Below, in pieces: positions 46,998 through 58,600 of a stretch of 64,000 bases of DNA. The notes beneath the pieces were generated by a model that was given only the letters and a program-made list of their open reading frames with translations, was not told where the DNA came from and ran no database searches. Each line of letters begins with the position of its first letter. The first letter of the stretch is position 1. The DNA lies in assembly GCF_000001735.4 (NCBI RefSeq), contig NC_003075.7, positions 5,767,001 through 5,831,000 on the forward strand. Reading direction: 5' to 3'. This stretch comes from Arabidopsis thaliana (lineage: Eukaryota; Streptophyta; Magnoliopsida; Brassicales; Brassicaceae). The position numbers were made by a program, and so were the translations under genes.

Positions 46998-48035
46998 ATG
47001 AATATCTTCACGAGATATCACCTTCCTCGGGTCGTATCAGGTGTTATATTGCCGCTCTTCCTTTTCCATCTTTTGCCTTACGTTACATGTCAGCAAGAGT
47101 CGGTACCAACAAACAGCATTAGACAAACCAATCTCTCAGCTGACTCAATAATTGCAATCGTTGTGCTTGCAATATTTATATCATTAGGCATGGTCTCTTG
47201 TTGCTTGCACTGCATATTCTATAGGGAAGAGATTGGGGCGGCAGGTCAAGATGTATTACACAGTAGAGCAAGGCGTGGGCTCGAGAAGGAAGTCATCGAG
47301 TCTTTTCCAACTTTCCTTTATTCAGAAGTTAAAGGGCTCAAGATAGGCAAAGGCGGTGTAGAATGTGCAATTTGTCTGAGCGAGTTTGAGGATCAAGAAA
47401 CGCTACGTTGGATGCCTCCTTGTAGCCACACTTTCCATGCTAATTGCATCGATGTGTGGCTCTCTTCTTGGTCCACATGTCCGGTTTGTCGTGCAAATCT
47501 GTCTCTCAAACCCGGTGAGAGTTATCCATATCTGAACATGGATGTTGAAACGGGAGGTGTTCAAAAACTCCCCAATGAGAGAAGCTTGACAGGTAATAGT
47601 GTAACAACTAGATCGAGATCTACAGGGTTATTGTCGAGCTGGCGTATGGCTGAGATATTCGTCCCTAGATCTCATTCGACCGGACATTCATTGGTTCAAC
47701 AACTAGGTGAAAATCTAGACCGGTTCACATTGCAATTACCAGAGGAGGTACAAAGACAATTAGTTAGCTTGAATCTGATAAGGAGAAGCCACATAGTCTT
47801 ACCTCAAGCCGTGAGTTCGAGGCAGGGCTACAGGAGCGGGAGCGTTGGGAGCGAGAGAGGTGGTTTCTCTCAGGGACGGCAAACGCACCGAAGGGCCTTA
47901 TCTATGTCTTTCTCTTTCTCTTTCCAAACTGCTTCTGTTCGGTCAATACATGACATGAATGATCAAGCCCAAGCTAAGGACAAATATTTTGGTGAACGGT
48001 CATTTGAACGCCTTATGCCAGAGGAGAAGGTCTAA
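46998..48035 (+). CDS. ATL36: RING-H2 ATL E3 ligase with signal peptide
   Basis: Membrane RING-H2 ubiquitin ligase, closest to ATL35 and ATL37. Intronless, 345 aa from MNIFTRYHLP; the open frame extends 32 codons upstream but those residues match no sister gene. Signal peptide ending YVTC|QQ, transmembrane helix (IIAIVVLAIFISLGMVSCCL), GLEKEVIESFPTFLYSEVKG, RING-H2 (CAICLSEF, CSHTFHANC, WLSSWSTCPVC), then an Arg/Ser-rich tail (RSRSTGLLSSWRMAEIFVPR, LDRFTLQLPEEVQRQLVSLN, RRALSMSFSFSF). All zinc ligands intact. Recalled as AT4G09120. Confidence 0.94.
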   Translation: MNIFTRYHLPRVVSGVILPLFLFHLLPYVTCQQESVPTNSIRQTNLSADSIIAIVVLAIFISLGMVSCCLHCIFYREEIGAAGQDVLHSRARRGLEKEVIESFPTFLYSEVKGLKIGKGGVECAICLSEFEDQETLRWMPPCSHTFHANCIDVWLSSWSTCPVCRANLSLKPGESYPYLNMDVETGGVQKLPNERSLTGNSVTTRSRSTGLLSSWRMAEIFVPRSHSTGHSLVQQLGENLDRFTLQLPEEVQRQLVSLNLIRRSHIVLPQAVSSRQGYRSGSVGSERGGFSQGRQTHRRALSMSFSFSFQTASVRSIHDMNDQAQAKDKYFGERSFERLMPEEKV

Positions 48036-48061
48036 TCTATATACTTTTGTTTCCCTTATAT

Positions 48062-48386
48062 TGAAGAAGATAAGTCACAATGGTGTTGGTCAGTCACGCG
48101 TGCCACGGTTTGGTTTAACCATTAACTAGTTCCAGTTATTTCATTCAAAGTGTGTAAACATAGTTAGATTAATGAGCCTACTCATATCAAAAGTTCCATC
48201 TTCAATCAGCGGTTTCAATTAGCATCATTCGAATATCTTGTACAGTTTCTCGGGGATGCTACCTGCAAAAAAAGTATAAAGAATGTAACTAATGTCTTTG
48301 TAAAATTTGATTCTCCCGACAAAAGTTTTTTACTTAATATAACATGTGAAGCTCCTTCTGGTAATTTAGAGAAATGGTAGCCTTTG
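48062..48386 (-). pseudogene. Duplicate of the MLH1 3' end between ATL36 and ATL37
   Basis: Matches 49930-50275, the real MLH1 terminus plus 3' flank. Shared words include GATAAGTCACA, TTTGGTTTAACC, ATATCTTGTACAG, GGATGCTACCTGCAAAA and ACATGTGAAGCTCCTT-like. On the minus strand the copied last exon still has the TTTGCAG|GTAGCATCC acceptor, but a base is lost after GCATCC and the FERC codons become a stop (TTC GAA TGA). It ends exactly where exon 15 would begin. Confidence 0.85.
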
Positions 48387-48486
48387 ATTTCTCACCTTTG
48401 AGTTTTTGACTTTGCATGATCATCCTTTTTTGTTTTCCTCAAAATGATATTACACCCTAATTCAATGTTTCCGAGACTTTTTCGAC

Positions 48487-48720
48487 AGTTTTTTCAGTTG
48501 TCTACAAGTAGGAGGAATAGGTCAAAACTGTCTGGATAAAGTCTAGTTGCGTAGTCAACAAGTTAATATAGAGGACATGTGTGAGAATTGTACTTGTACT
48601 TGTACTTTTAAAACTTTTTAAAAGTCAAAACGTTGTTGGAAAAGGCCAAACTAATCATTCGGACCAAAATATATCTAACATATTAAGAATACAATATTTG
48701 TTGTCGTGCGGGCAGATCTT
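48487..48720 (+). promoter_or_regulatory. Duplicated promoter module, ATL37 copy
   Basis: Has TTTCAGTTGTCTA, AGGTCAAAACTGTC, AAGTCTAGTTGCGTAGTCAA, CAAGTTAATATAGAGGACAT, AAAGTCAAAACGTTGTTGGA, AATCATTCGGACC and TTGTCGTGCGGGCAGATCTTATTG, in the same order as the ATL35 and ATL36 copies. Confidence 0.6.
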
Positions 48721-48848
48721 ATTGTTCTACAAATCAGATTTGTATTTTATGTTGAACGACTTCGTCTTCTTCTCTATCTCGCTTGCGCTAAACGGAGACA
48801 TGGAGCTCAAGTGATCGACCATTATATAGCAGAAGAACCGTTAATATC

Positions 48849-49922
48849 ATGACTATCTTCACAAGAGATTTCAGCCATCGGATCCTAGCATGTGTTTTAT
48901 TGCCACTCTTCCTTTTCCAATGTTTGCCTTACGTAACTTGCCAGCAAGGGTCGGAATCAGCAGGTCGCAATGGAAAAAGTAAAGAGTCATCGATAATTGG
49001 GATCGTTTTGCTTTCGTTGTTCCTCTTACTTTTGGTCGTTTATTGCTTAAACTATGGATGTTGTATTGAAGAGAATGAGACAGGAGGTCATGAAGTGTTA
49101 CACAGTAGAGTGAGGCGTGGGATTGACAAGGACGTCATCGAGTCCTTTCCGGCTTTCCTATATTCAGAGGTTAAAGCGTTCAAGATAGGCAACGGCGGAG
49201 TTGAATGTGCAATTTGTCTATGCGAGTTTGAAGACGAAGAGCCGCTACGTTGGATGCCTCCTTGTAGCCATACTTTCCATGCTAATTGCATTGACGAATG
49301 GCTCTCTTCTCGGTCCACATGTCCCGTCTGCCGTGCAAATTTGTCTCTGAAGTCCGGTGACAGCTTTCCACATCCGAGTATGGATGTTGAAACGGGAAAT
49401 GCACAGAGAGGTGTTCAAGAATCCCCCGATGAGAGAAGCTTGACAGGTAGTAGTGTTACATGTAATAATAATGCAAATTATACAACACCTCGATCAAGAT
49501 CTACAGGGTTATTGTCGAGCTGGCATGTGCCTGAGCTATTCCTCCCTCGATCTCATTCGACTGGACATTCATTGGTTCAACCATGTCAGAATATAGACCG
49601 ATTCACACTGCAATTACCGGAGGAGGTGCAAAGACAATTGGTAAGCCTGAACCTGATAAAGAGAAGCCATATAGCCTTACCTCGAGCCAGGAGTTCTAGA
49701 CAGGGCTACAGGAGCGGAAGCGTTGGGAACGAGAGAACCGGTTTCTCTCAAGGACGGCAAACACTCAGGCGAGCCATATCTACGTCGCTATCTTTCTCTT
49801 TTCAACCTGCTCCTGTTCGGTCCACACTTGACAGGGACAATCTAATGCGAGAGACTTCCCAAGCTAATGACAAAGATTTTGGTGAACGGTCATTCCAACG
49901 CCTCATGCCAGAGAAAAACTAA
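48849..49922 (+). CDS. ATL37: RING-H2 ATL E3 ligase with signal peptide
   Basis: Membrane RING-H2 ubiquitin ligase. Intronless, 357 aa. Signal peptide (VLLPLFLFQCLPYVTC|QQ), transmembrane helix (IIGIVLLSLFLLLLVVYCL) less like the other two, GIDKDVIESFPAFLYSEVKA, RING-H2 (CAICLCEF, CSHTFHANC, WLSSRSTCPVC), long Arg/Ser-rich tail with RSRSTGLLSSW and IDRFTLQLPEEVQRQLVSLN. Last of the array; its stop is 185 bp from the convergent MLH1 stop, so transcripts probably overlap at 3' ends. Recalled as AT4G09130. Confidence 0.94.
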   Translation: MTIFTRDFSHRILACVLLPLFLFQCLPYVTCQQGSESAGRNGKSKESSIIGIVLLSLFLLLLVVYCLNYGCCIEENETGGHEVLHSRVRRGIDKDVIESFPAFLYSEVKAFKIGNGGVECAICLCEFEDEEPLRWMPPCSHTFHANCIDEWLSSRSTCPVCRANLSLKSGDSFPHPSMDVETGNAQRGVQESPDERSLTGSSVTCNNNANYTTPRSRSTGLLSSWHVPELFLPRSHSTGHSLVQPCQNIDRFTLQLPEEVQRQLVSLNLIKRSHIALPRARSSRQGYRSGSVGNERTGFSQGRQTLRRAISTSLSFSFQPAPVRSTLDRDNLMRETSQANDKDFGERSFQRLMPEKN

Positions 49923-50106
49923 TCTAATTAACGAGGATAAGTCACAGGAAAAGGTTGAGTTTGATTGTTATGGTTTTGGTCAGTCGTGTGTGCCACAGTT
50001 TGGTTTAACCGTAAACTGGTTCCACTTTCATTCAAAGTCTAGAAACATAGTTAGAGCAAATGGAAGCTACTCATATCAAAAGTTCTTCTACAATCAGCGG
50101 TTTCAG

Positions 50107-53100
50107 TTAGCATCGTTCGAATATCTTGTACAGCTTTTCAAGGGATGCTACCTGCAAAAGAGTAAAAAGAATGTAATTAATGTCTTTGTGAAATTTGATT
50201 CTCCAGAAAAAAGTTTGTTTACTTAATGTAGCATGTGAAGCTCCTTATGGTAATTAAAGAAATGGTAACCTTTACAAAAGTCCCATTTGAAGCCATGGAA
50301 GCTGGTGGCTTCAAGAACAATCTCATTGACGGAAACAACACGTGTTGGATTGACCATTCACGTTGTGCCCATGCGTTTTCAGCATCTGACAGAAGATCTT
50401 GGTCAAGATTGTCCTCCATATCGACGTTACCCTCTGCAACAGTTGAATGTAAAATTAAATGCTCTCATCCATTTCAAATGCAGAGAACCAAAAGCGAAAA
50501 CATTGTCCACTAGAGGAGGTTACATACCTAAATCTGACTTTTCCTGAGAGCTCTCACCTCTCTTACTATAGAACTGAATACCGTCACCCGATGGGTTTGG
50601 CAAAAGAGGAGGATGCATGGCGTAAAAGTTCCCAATAGCTGCAGAAACTCCTTGAAAGCAACTCTTCTCATCTTCCCACTCAACCTAAACAGTACGTTAG
50701 GGTGACATTAGAACCCACTATTACTATGATTAGTAGCACTTCAGTAGGCACGAATAGTGGATATAATTGTACAAATAGTAATCGCGTAACTCACATCATT
50801 TCCCAAGCATAGTAAAAATTCAGGAACACGATCCATGTCAGGTGTATACTGGTCGAGTATCACAGGAAGCCTTGACAAATTTGCACTGGAGTCAATGTGC
50901 ACGCTGAAATACTCCTCTAACATTTCTGCTTTTTCCTTGAGGAGTTCTGTATTCATCTACATATTAAGATGAAACAAGTTAACCAAATCCATATGCAACA
51001 TTACAGCCTCAAGAATTTGTTACTGTTGAGGATAAGAGCTGATAGAAGGAAGGAATAGTACAAAACCAGTAGCAGAAAACGATGCAGAAAGCAGAACTTA
51101 CTTCAGCAATTCTTTCTTTCAGATCATCTTTTGTATCATTTCCTGGATCTAGATCCTCCTCTTTCAGAGCCAACAATATCAACTCTGACAAAGGGGCTGG
51201 ATCGCTAAGCTGTATTGCGTTAAAATGAGCAAAACGACGAAGAGTTTGCTGATACATTAGCTCTTTGCTGCAAAACCCAATAAGATGGTATGCGGAATGA
51301 GATGTTTTGTTACGTACAGCTAAAACCCATCAAACATTAAATATTAAGAATAATACCTGAGATTCACCACATTTGCTAGATATAGATGGGTGTTATACTG
51401 AACTAAAGCAAAAACATCATCTGCCATTCCAACATATGTGCAATTCCTTACAGTCTCCAGCATACCTAACAGAGAATAATGTTGAGAAAAGCAGTTATGA
51501 GGATTGATTTAAGGTTTTGTTCGGAAGAATAACCATGCAGAGTAAACTACCTGGATGGCAGCAGCTGTCAACTCCAGCAATAAGTTCCTGGACACTAGAA
51601 AGATCAGCAGTTTCCTTTGGGTTTCTTCTTTGCCTTACAGAAGACCTGCAATTCCGTAATAAGATCAAGTGAATATACTGCAGTTGCGCAACACATCTAA
51701 CCAATAAAGAATCATGCCAAAGAAACACCTGCAGGAAACAATTTTCACGGAAATTAAAGGAGTGAACATCTACTGGTAAATAAGATGAGAGTTTTGAATA
51801 CAGTAATGACATGGGATCCAATGTTGTTTATATGTAACTACACGTCTTGTATCAGGTGGGGTCTTACCTTACTACACTCAAACTAGAAACCTTGTCAGGG
51901 AGACTTTGTGGCTTGGGTTGCAAAAAGGCATGTAACCTTCCAGCTGGATCTGATGAATCTGTTCTCACCATTTTGTTCACAGGAACTTTCTGTGTCTTTT
52001 GTCCTAGTAAATGAGAAGAGCACAAGCTTTTCTATGAAGCGAAAAGTACAGAAGAGTTTGCAACAGGAAAAGTTTTAGACTATGAAAGGCATTCAACCCA
52101 GAAAAATGGTACAATACCAGAAGGCTTCTGAGAAACTGGAGAATCACTTTTCTGAGATGTTAACGTAGATTGAATGTATTCCACTTTCTGTAGCATGCAA
52201 ATATCGAAAGAAAACATGATTAGTAAATAAATGTTCTTAACCTCCAGAGAAAAATGTTGCTTCAGGTTCTTTTGCGAGCATACCTGCTCTTGAAACGTCC
52301 TAGTATCATTTGCGTTTCTCAGTTTTACTTCAACCTCTGACTGTATCATCTCAATAATGATTTCCTGGTTTAGAAGGCTAACCTGCACGATAGACCAAAG
52401 CATCTATTATTTTGTTGTATAAATAAGGAATTTATTATTCAAGCAAGTTAAGCAACAAATGCACAATTTTCTCATATAAAGTGTTGACTGTTGAACCCAC
52501 ATACATGAATATAGAGCAGCTACTAGGCCTTAAAGGTAAAATAAAAGGAGGAAAGCAATTACCTCTTTCTTTGTTGGGTGAATATTGATATCAACATGTT
52601 CCCGTGGCAAATTGATTGACATGTAGACAAAAGGTTTTGATGCTTTTGGCAATGTTGCAGCATAAACAATTTCAATGGCTCTTTTTAAGGCAGAGCATTC
52701 CACCAATCTATCTGTTGTAATCAATAAATTAAATGTCACATAGGCTTATCTAGTGATAAATCAGATATTACTAACTTTTCATTTCTACTAAGGAAAAAAA
52801 TCCTCACCATTAATGAAAAGCACCAATATAGTCTTCTTAGCAACATAGTTAGAATTGGATATGAAACCCTCCATATCAAAAGTACAACCAGAGGAGTCAC
52901 AGGAGGAAACTTCTACTTTCATCAAGTTCTTTGCAACTGATACTCCATATACAGACCTAATTGAATCAAGCCTTGAAGGTGACACGACTGAGTGAACATC
53001 AGCCTTAACAGCTCCATGCTGGCGAGACAGTATCATCCAAAATTCACTTCACAATTCCAAAACACAAAAGATTGCTAAATACGACTAGTTTAGTTAATAA

Positions 53101-54035
53101 GTATACCAACCTTTCGACAAGAAAAGCTGACATTATTGTAATGAATAGCCATCCGGCTCAGCAAATCCACGATTTTCCCGTAATCATCAGCAGAATTTTG
53201 AAGTGTCTTCCTTCTAGCAATCATATTGTAGAACAAATTCTCCACCTAAATCATACATAAACATGGAAAGTTACCGAAGAAAATCGTTTCCCCCGCTCTT
53301 TGCTTAACCAGATTTGAAAGATTACCATTATCTGTGTTCCTTTGACAGCAGCACACGCCTTTGGTTCATGCTCCATGACACCATCTCTATAAGACACTCT
53401 GAACAAACAAAAAATTGCAGATTCAATACAACAACACTGTTCTTCACACATTGAACAGAACAAAACATAACTTAATCAAACCAATGTTACAAACCTATAA
53501 CCATGAATCTGGCCTTTAGTAATAGTAGTCACTGTAACATGAGCAACATAGGTCATACTAGCTAATGCCTCTCCTCTAAATCCCATTGAACTCAGAGAGA
53601 ACAAATCCTCAAACTTAGTCAGCTTCGATGTTGTATGTCTCTCGCATAGTATCGGCAAGTCTTCACGCTACAAATCCGAATCAACAAGAACACAAAAACA
53701 AATCCAGAATCAGAAATTTCCCAAATTTGTGAAATTGAAAAAGAGAGTGTGTAGAAGAACCGTACTCTAATACCGTGACCGTCGTCGGAGACTTGAATGA
53801 GTTTCAAACCACCGTCTTTGACAACGACGCTTATGGAACTTGAATCGGCGTCGAGGCTGTTCTCAACGAGCTCTTTCACAGCTGAAACTGGACGCTGGAT
53901 TACTTCACCAGCTGCGATACGGTTGACTACTGATTCTTCTAAGCGTTGAATCTTCGGTGGCTCTCTCGGTACAATCGTCGTCGCCGGAGATTCTTCCTCC
54001 TCCATCTCCGCCGTAAGAGACGAATCGTCGATCAT
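50107..54035 (-). CDS. MLH1: DNA mismatch repair protein MLH1
   Basis: MutL homologue: ATPase and scaffold of mismatch repair, pairing with PMS1 or MLH3; in meiosis it acts at crossovers. Sixteen exons on the minus strand: 53766-54035, 53495-53667, 53326-53398, 53111-53245, 52808-53018, 52563-52711, 52284-52382, 52118-52187, 51868-52003, 51551-51645, 51357-51465, 51102-51267, 50795-50956, 50528-50684, 50270-50433, 50107-50151; 737 aa. GHKL ATPase motifs: [13 protein letters not shown]-type box ([16 protein letters not shown]), DDGHGI, and [11 protein letters not shown]-terminal transducer domain: HPTKKEV. The C-terminal interaction domain ends in LYKIFERC, the conserved MLH1 terminus whose final Cys matters in MutLalpha. 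No break found. Start: [10 protein letters not shown]; a second Met at codon 11 would also keep the domain. Confidence 0.97.
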
Positions 54036-54213
54036 CTCCTCCTCCGCAGAAACTAAAACCTCGCGCCAGATACAAATTGGGTCTGCTTAAGCCCAATTAG
54101 ATTCTGAAAGCCCACTAGTGGCCCAAATTTATTTAGGGTTATAATTTGTCGTCGTGTATACCTTTTTCCTTTCCCTAAGCTGCAAGAAATCATTCGTTGT
54201 GAAAGTTGAAACA
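54036..54213. promoter_or_regulatory. Short bidirectional promoter between MLH1 and the F-box pseudogene
   Basis: Only 178 bp separate the divergent start codons. It contains AAGCCCAATTAGA, AAAGCCCACTAGTGGCCCAAA (site II-type TGGGC elements on both strands) and no clear TATA box. Confidence 0.55.
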
Positions 54214-55425
54214 ATGACGACGATGATCTACAATCTTCCAAGGGATTTGATCGAGGAGATCATTTCTAGGGTTCCTTTGAAATCTATGAAAGCGGTGAGA
54301 TTAACTTGCAAAACTTGGAACAATTTATCCAAAAGTGAGGGTTTTACGAAGATGCACATTGGTAAAGTGACAACACCAACAAGAGATGGAGAGACTATGA
54401 TGATCATGATGATGCCTCACAAACTTTGTTTAATGAGCGGTGTCGTCGACTTTGATCCATCTATAGAGGTTAAAGGTCAACTTTTCATTCACAATCAAGT
54501 GAGTATATCTAATATTTTCCACTTTGAGGGTTTGTTGTTATGCATCTTGAAAGACGACGTTACTAGGGTTTTGGTTTGGAATCCGTATTGGGGGCATACA
54601 AGGTGGATCAACCTCCGATATTCTCAACCTCCGAATGGATTTGATAGGTTTAGTTATGCTCTTGGATACGAAGATAAGGAATCTTGTCGTACCTTTAAGT
54701 TCCTGAGGTTTCTAGATTATTTCTACAATACACCCGAAACACAATCTTTTTGGTATGAAATCTATGATTTTGACTCGGGTTTATAGACAACTCTTGATGT
54801 CACTCCACACTGGGGTGTACATTGTTCTTCCAGTGGCGTTTCTATTAAGGGAAACACTTACTGGTGTGCTAAAGAAAGGAGGTCACAGGGTCACAAAGAT
54901 CACATTATCTGTTTTGATTTTACAAGAGAGAGATTCGGGCCGCTTCTCCCTCTACCGTGCAGCGCTGTAGATGTGACTTTATCTTGTGTTAAAGAAGAGA
55001 AGCTTGCAGCTTTATTTCAGCGTTATCTGAGTTGGAGATATGGATTACGACTAAGATTGATGCCGAAACGGTGTCGTGGAGCAAGTTATTTAGAATTGAT
55101 ACGAGACCTAAGATAAAGATATCACATAGTTTCTTCGTAGACGAAGAGAAGAAAGTCTTCATGGGTTTCGGTAGAAACCTTGACCCCGACTCTAATTGTC
55201 TCAAAACATTTATTAGCATCGTCGGAGAGGATGGATACTTAGAAAAACTGAATCTTGTAGACGGAAACTGTAAACAATATGTTATCTCTTATATTCCAAG
55301 TTTGGTCCAAATCAAGGAAGGTTCACGATGCAAAAAGAGAAAACAAAGTGGTTTAGAAAAGCGTCGATTTGATCAAAACATGTTGAGACTTGCCTCAATT
55401 GAAAAGTTTGTTTATGAGCAATATA
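54214..55425 (+). pseudogene. F-box (FBA-type) protein gene, nonsense + frameshift + copia insertion
   Basis: F-box proteins are SCF ubiquitin-ligase adaptors. The frame starts MTTMIYNLPRDLIEEIISRV (F-box, residues 7-45, with VRLTCKTWNNLS). The FBA-type repeat region follows (VLVWNPYWGHTRWI, FWYEIYDFDSG). Codon 191 (54784-54786) is TAG where relatives have Trp; the same frame continues TTLDVTPHWGVHCSSSG to about 55020. Sequence then resumes one frame over as LEIWITTKIDAETVSWSKLF down to YEQY. The copia element at 55426 splits the last sense codon; joining across the target duplication gives ATA TAA, so the natural stop was next (60308-60310). The F-box itself is intact, so a short peptide could be made. 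Confidence 0.85.
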
Positions 55426-55560
55426 TGTTGGGCTGTGTGGCCTTAGCCCATTTATATTGTATAGATTAACTAGGTCTAAACTTATCGTGTATATAAAGGC
55501 ATTGCCTCTTGCCGTAATCAATAAGAATCTTCTTTTCACAACCTCGATTGATTCTTGACA
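55426..55560 (+). repeat. 5' LTR of copia element
   Basis: 135 bp, TGTTGGGCTG...ATTCTTGACA. Contains GTATATAAAGG (TATA-like) and AATAAGAATC toward its end, so promoter and polyadenylation signals fit in this short LTR. Confidence 0.95.
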
Positions 55561-55572
55561 TGGTATCAGAGC
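55561..55572 (+). promoter_or_regulatory. Primer binding site (initiator Met tRNA)
   Basis: TGGTATCAGAGC directly follows the 5' LTR and is the common plant copia site complementary to the 3' end of initiator methionine tRNA. Confidence 0.9.
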
Positions 55573-55697
55573 ACAATACCTAACTACTAAAAGGTTTTTG
55601 TGATCGATTCTGTGATCTCTCCTTCCGCTATAAGAGATCGCTTTCTTATTCCTTCTAACTTCTCTACTTAATACTTGCATCAAACTCTCCGTTCATC

Positions 55698-58600
55698 ATG
55701 AGTACTGAATTGGCTCTCGCTAGCTCCACCACACCAGCTAGGACTGAAACAAGGCGTACAATCTCGCCATATGATCTCACATCCGGTGATAATCCCGGAA
55801 CTCTCATCTCCAAACCGTTGCTTCGTGGACCCAACTACGACGAATGGGCCACAAATCTTCGTTTGGCGTTAAAAGCTAGAAAGAAATTTGGGTTTGCTGA
55901 TGGATCTATTCCACAACCAGTTGAGACAGATCCCGATTTCGAAGATTGGACTGCCAACAATGCTCTTGTGGTTTCATGGATGAAGCTCACCATCGATGAA
56001 ACTGTTTCCACATCTATGTCTCATCTCGACGATTCTCATGAGCTCTGGACACACATTCAGAAACGCTTTGGTGTCAAGAATGGACAACATGTTCAGCGAC
56101 TCAAAACAGAGTTAGCAACCTGTCGTCAAAAAGGAGTGGCCATTGAAACTTACTACGGCTGTCTCTCTCAACTGTGGTGTAGCTTGGCGGATTACCAACA
56201 AGCTAAAACCATGGACGACGTCAGAAAAGAACGTGAAGAAGACAAATTGCATCAGTTTCTTATGGGACTTGATGAATCTGTGTACGGAGCTGTCAAGTCG
56301 GCTCTTCTCTCTCGAGTGCCACTACCTTCTCTCGAGGAAGCTTACAATGCTTTGACACAAGACGAAGAATCCAAATCCTTGAGTCGCTTACATAACGAGA
56401 GGGTTGACGGTGTTAGCTTCGCGGTCCAAACTACTTCACGACCTCGAGATTCTTCAGAAAACAGAGTCTGTAGTAATTGTGGCCGTGTTGGTCATCTCGC
56501 CGAACAATGTTTCAAATTAATCGGGTATCCTCCTTGGCTCGAAGAAAAATTGCGTCTTAAAAACACTGCATCTTCTTCACGTGGTGGTTTAAGTTCGTTC
56601 AAAGGAAAACAGAGTCATGGTCGTGGATCTTCTATTAATCATGTCGCTTCTTCTGGAATGGCTGCCAATGTTGTTACGAATTCATCGCTCACTTCTCCAT
56701 TGACATCAGATGATCGCATAGGACTTAGTGGGCTGAATGATTCACAATGGAAAATTTTACAAACGATTCTTGAGGAACGGAAATCTACCTTAAATGATCA
56801 TCAGTCTGGTAAGTATTTTCTTGAATCTTGGATAATTGATTCTGGAGCCACAAATCATATGACTGGTTCTCTTGCATTTCTCCGTAATGTTTGTGATATG
56901 CCTCCTGTTTTGATTAAACTTCCTGATGGACGTTTTACAACCGCTACAAAACAAGGCAGTGTTCAGTTAGGCTCTTCTTTAGATCTTCAAGATGTTCTGT
57001 TTGTTGATGGTCTTCACTGCCATCTCATCTCCGTTTCACAACTGACTAGAACACGTCGCTGCATTTTTCAGATCACTGACAAAGTTTGCATTGTCCAGGA
57101 CCGCACCACTCTGATGCTGATTGGAGCAGGTAGAGAGCTGAATGGCTTATATTTTTTCCGAGGAGTGGAAACAGCAGCTGCGGTGACTAGTAAGGCTTTG
57201 CCGTCTTCACAGTTATGGCACCAACGTTTAGGACATCCATCCTCGAAGGCTTTGCATTTGTTACCTTTTTCTGATGTTACTAGTAGTACTTTTGATTCAA
57301 AGACTTGCGAAATCTGTATTCAAGCTAAACACACTAGAGATCCTTTTCCTTTGAGCAGTAATAAGACGAGTTTTGCTTTTGAATTAGTGCATTGTGATCT
57401 CTGGGGTCTGTATAGAACCACTTCAATATGCGGCTCTCGTTATTTTCTTACTCTAGTTGATGATTATTCTCGAGCAGTATGGTTATACCTCTTACCATCG
57501 AAACAAGAAGCTCCAAAGCATCTCAAAAACTTCATCGCTCTAGTAGAACGACAATACACTACCAACATCAAGATTATCCGAAGTGATAATGGTTCTGAGT
57601 TTATTTGTCTCTCGGATTTCTTTGCACAAAAAGGAATCATACATGAAACTTCTTGTGTAGGTACTCCTCAACAAAATGGTCGCGTTGAACGCAAACACCG
57701 CCATATCCTTAATGTTGCTCGTGCTCTCCGATTTCAGTCTGGTTTACCTATTGAGTTTTGGAGTTATTGTGCTCTTACTGCAGCATATCTCATTAACAGA
57801 ACTCCAACTCCATTACTTAAGGGAAAGACACCATTTGAGCTCATATATAATCGTCCTCCACCACTGCAGCATATTCGCATTTTTGGATGTATTTGTTATG
57901 TTCATAATCTGAAGCATGGAGGAGATAAATTTGCCAGTCGTAGCCATAAATCCATTTTTCTTGGTTATCCATTTGCAAAGAAAGGATGGAGGGTCTATAA
58001 TATAGAAACTGGTGTGGTTTCAGTTTCACGTGATGTAGTTTTCCGTGAAACAGAGTTTCATTTCCCTATCTCTGTTATGGATTCGTCACCATCACTTGAT
58101 CCGGTTCTCGTTGATTCATCTGAATTAGAAGAAATCTCTATGACTCCTCCGGTCACTCCGTCTTCTCCGGCTACTCCATCTTCTCCGGTCACTCCGTCTT
58201 CTCCGGTTACTCCGTCTTCTCCGGTTAGTCCGTCTTCTCCGGTTACTCCGTCTTCTCCGGTCACTCCTCTATCTTCAACTACAACCTCAGCTGCGATAGA
58301 CACCATTGAGGATATTACCACTGATCTTGAGGATTCAACCTCTATGGATTTTTTTCCTGATGATGAAGATGAGTTTTCTCCCACTGCTACAGAATCTCCT
58401 GCTTCATCGTCATCTCCTGTACACCCTCCAGCAGTTCAACTAGAGCTTCTCGGTAAAGGTCATCGTCCAAAGAGACCTCCTGTTAAACTTGCTGACTACG
58501 TCACGACTCTTCTTCATCAACCATTCCCTTCCGCGACTCCGTATCCTTTGGACAACTACATCTCTAGTTCACGTTTCTCAGATAATTATCAAGCATATAT

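Noticed and set aside
50219-50547. Plus-strand frames over the MLH1 3' exons
   Set aside because: They overlap in-phase MLH1 coding exons on the minus strand and have no independent support.
58058-58384. Antisense 108-aa frame with GEDGVT repeats
   Set aside because: Shadow of the VTPSSP minisatellite in the copia polyprotein.
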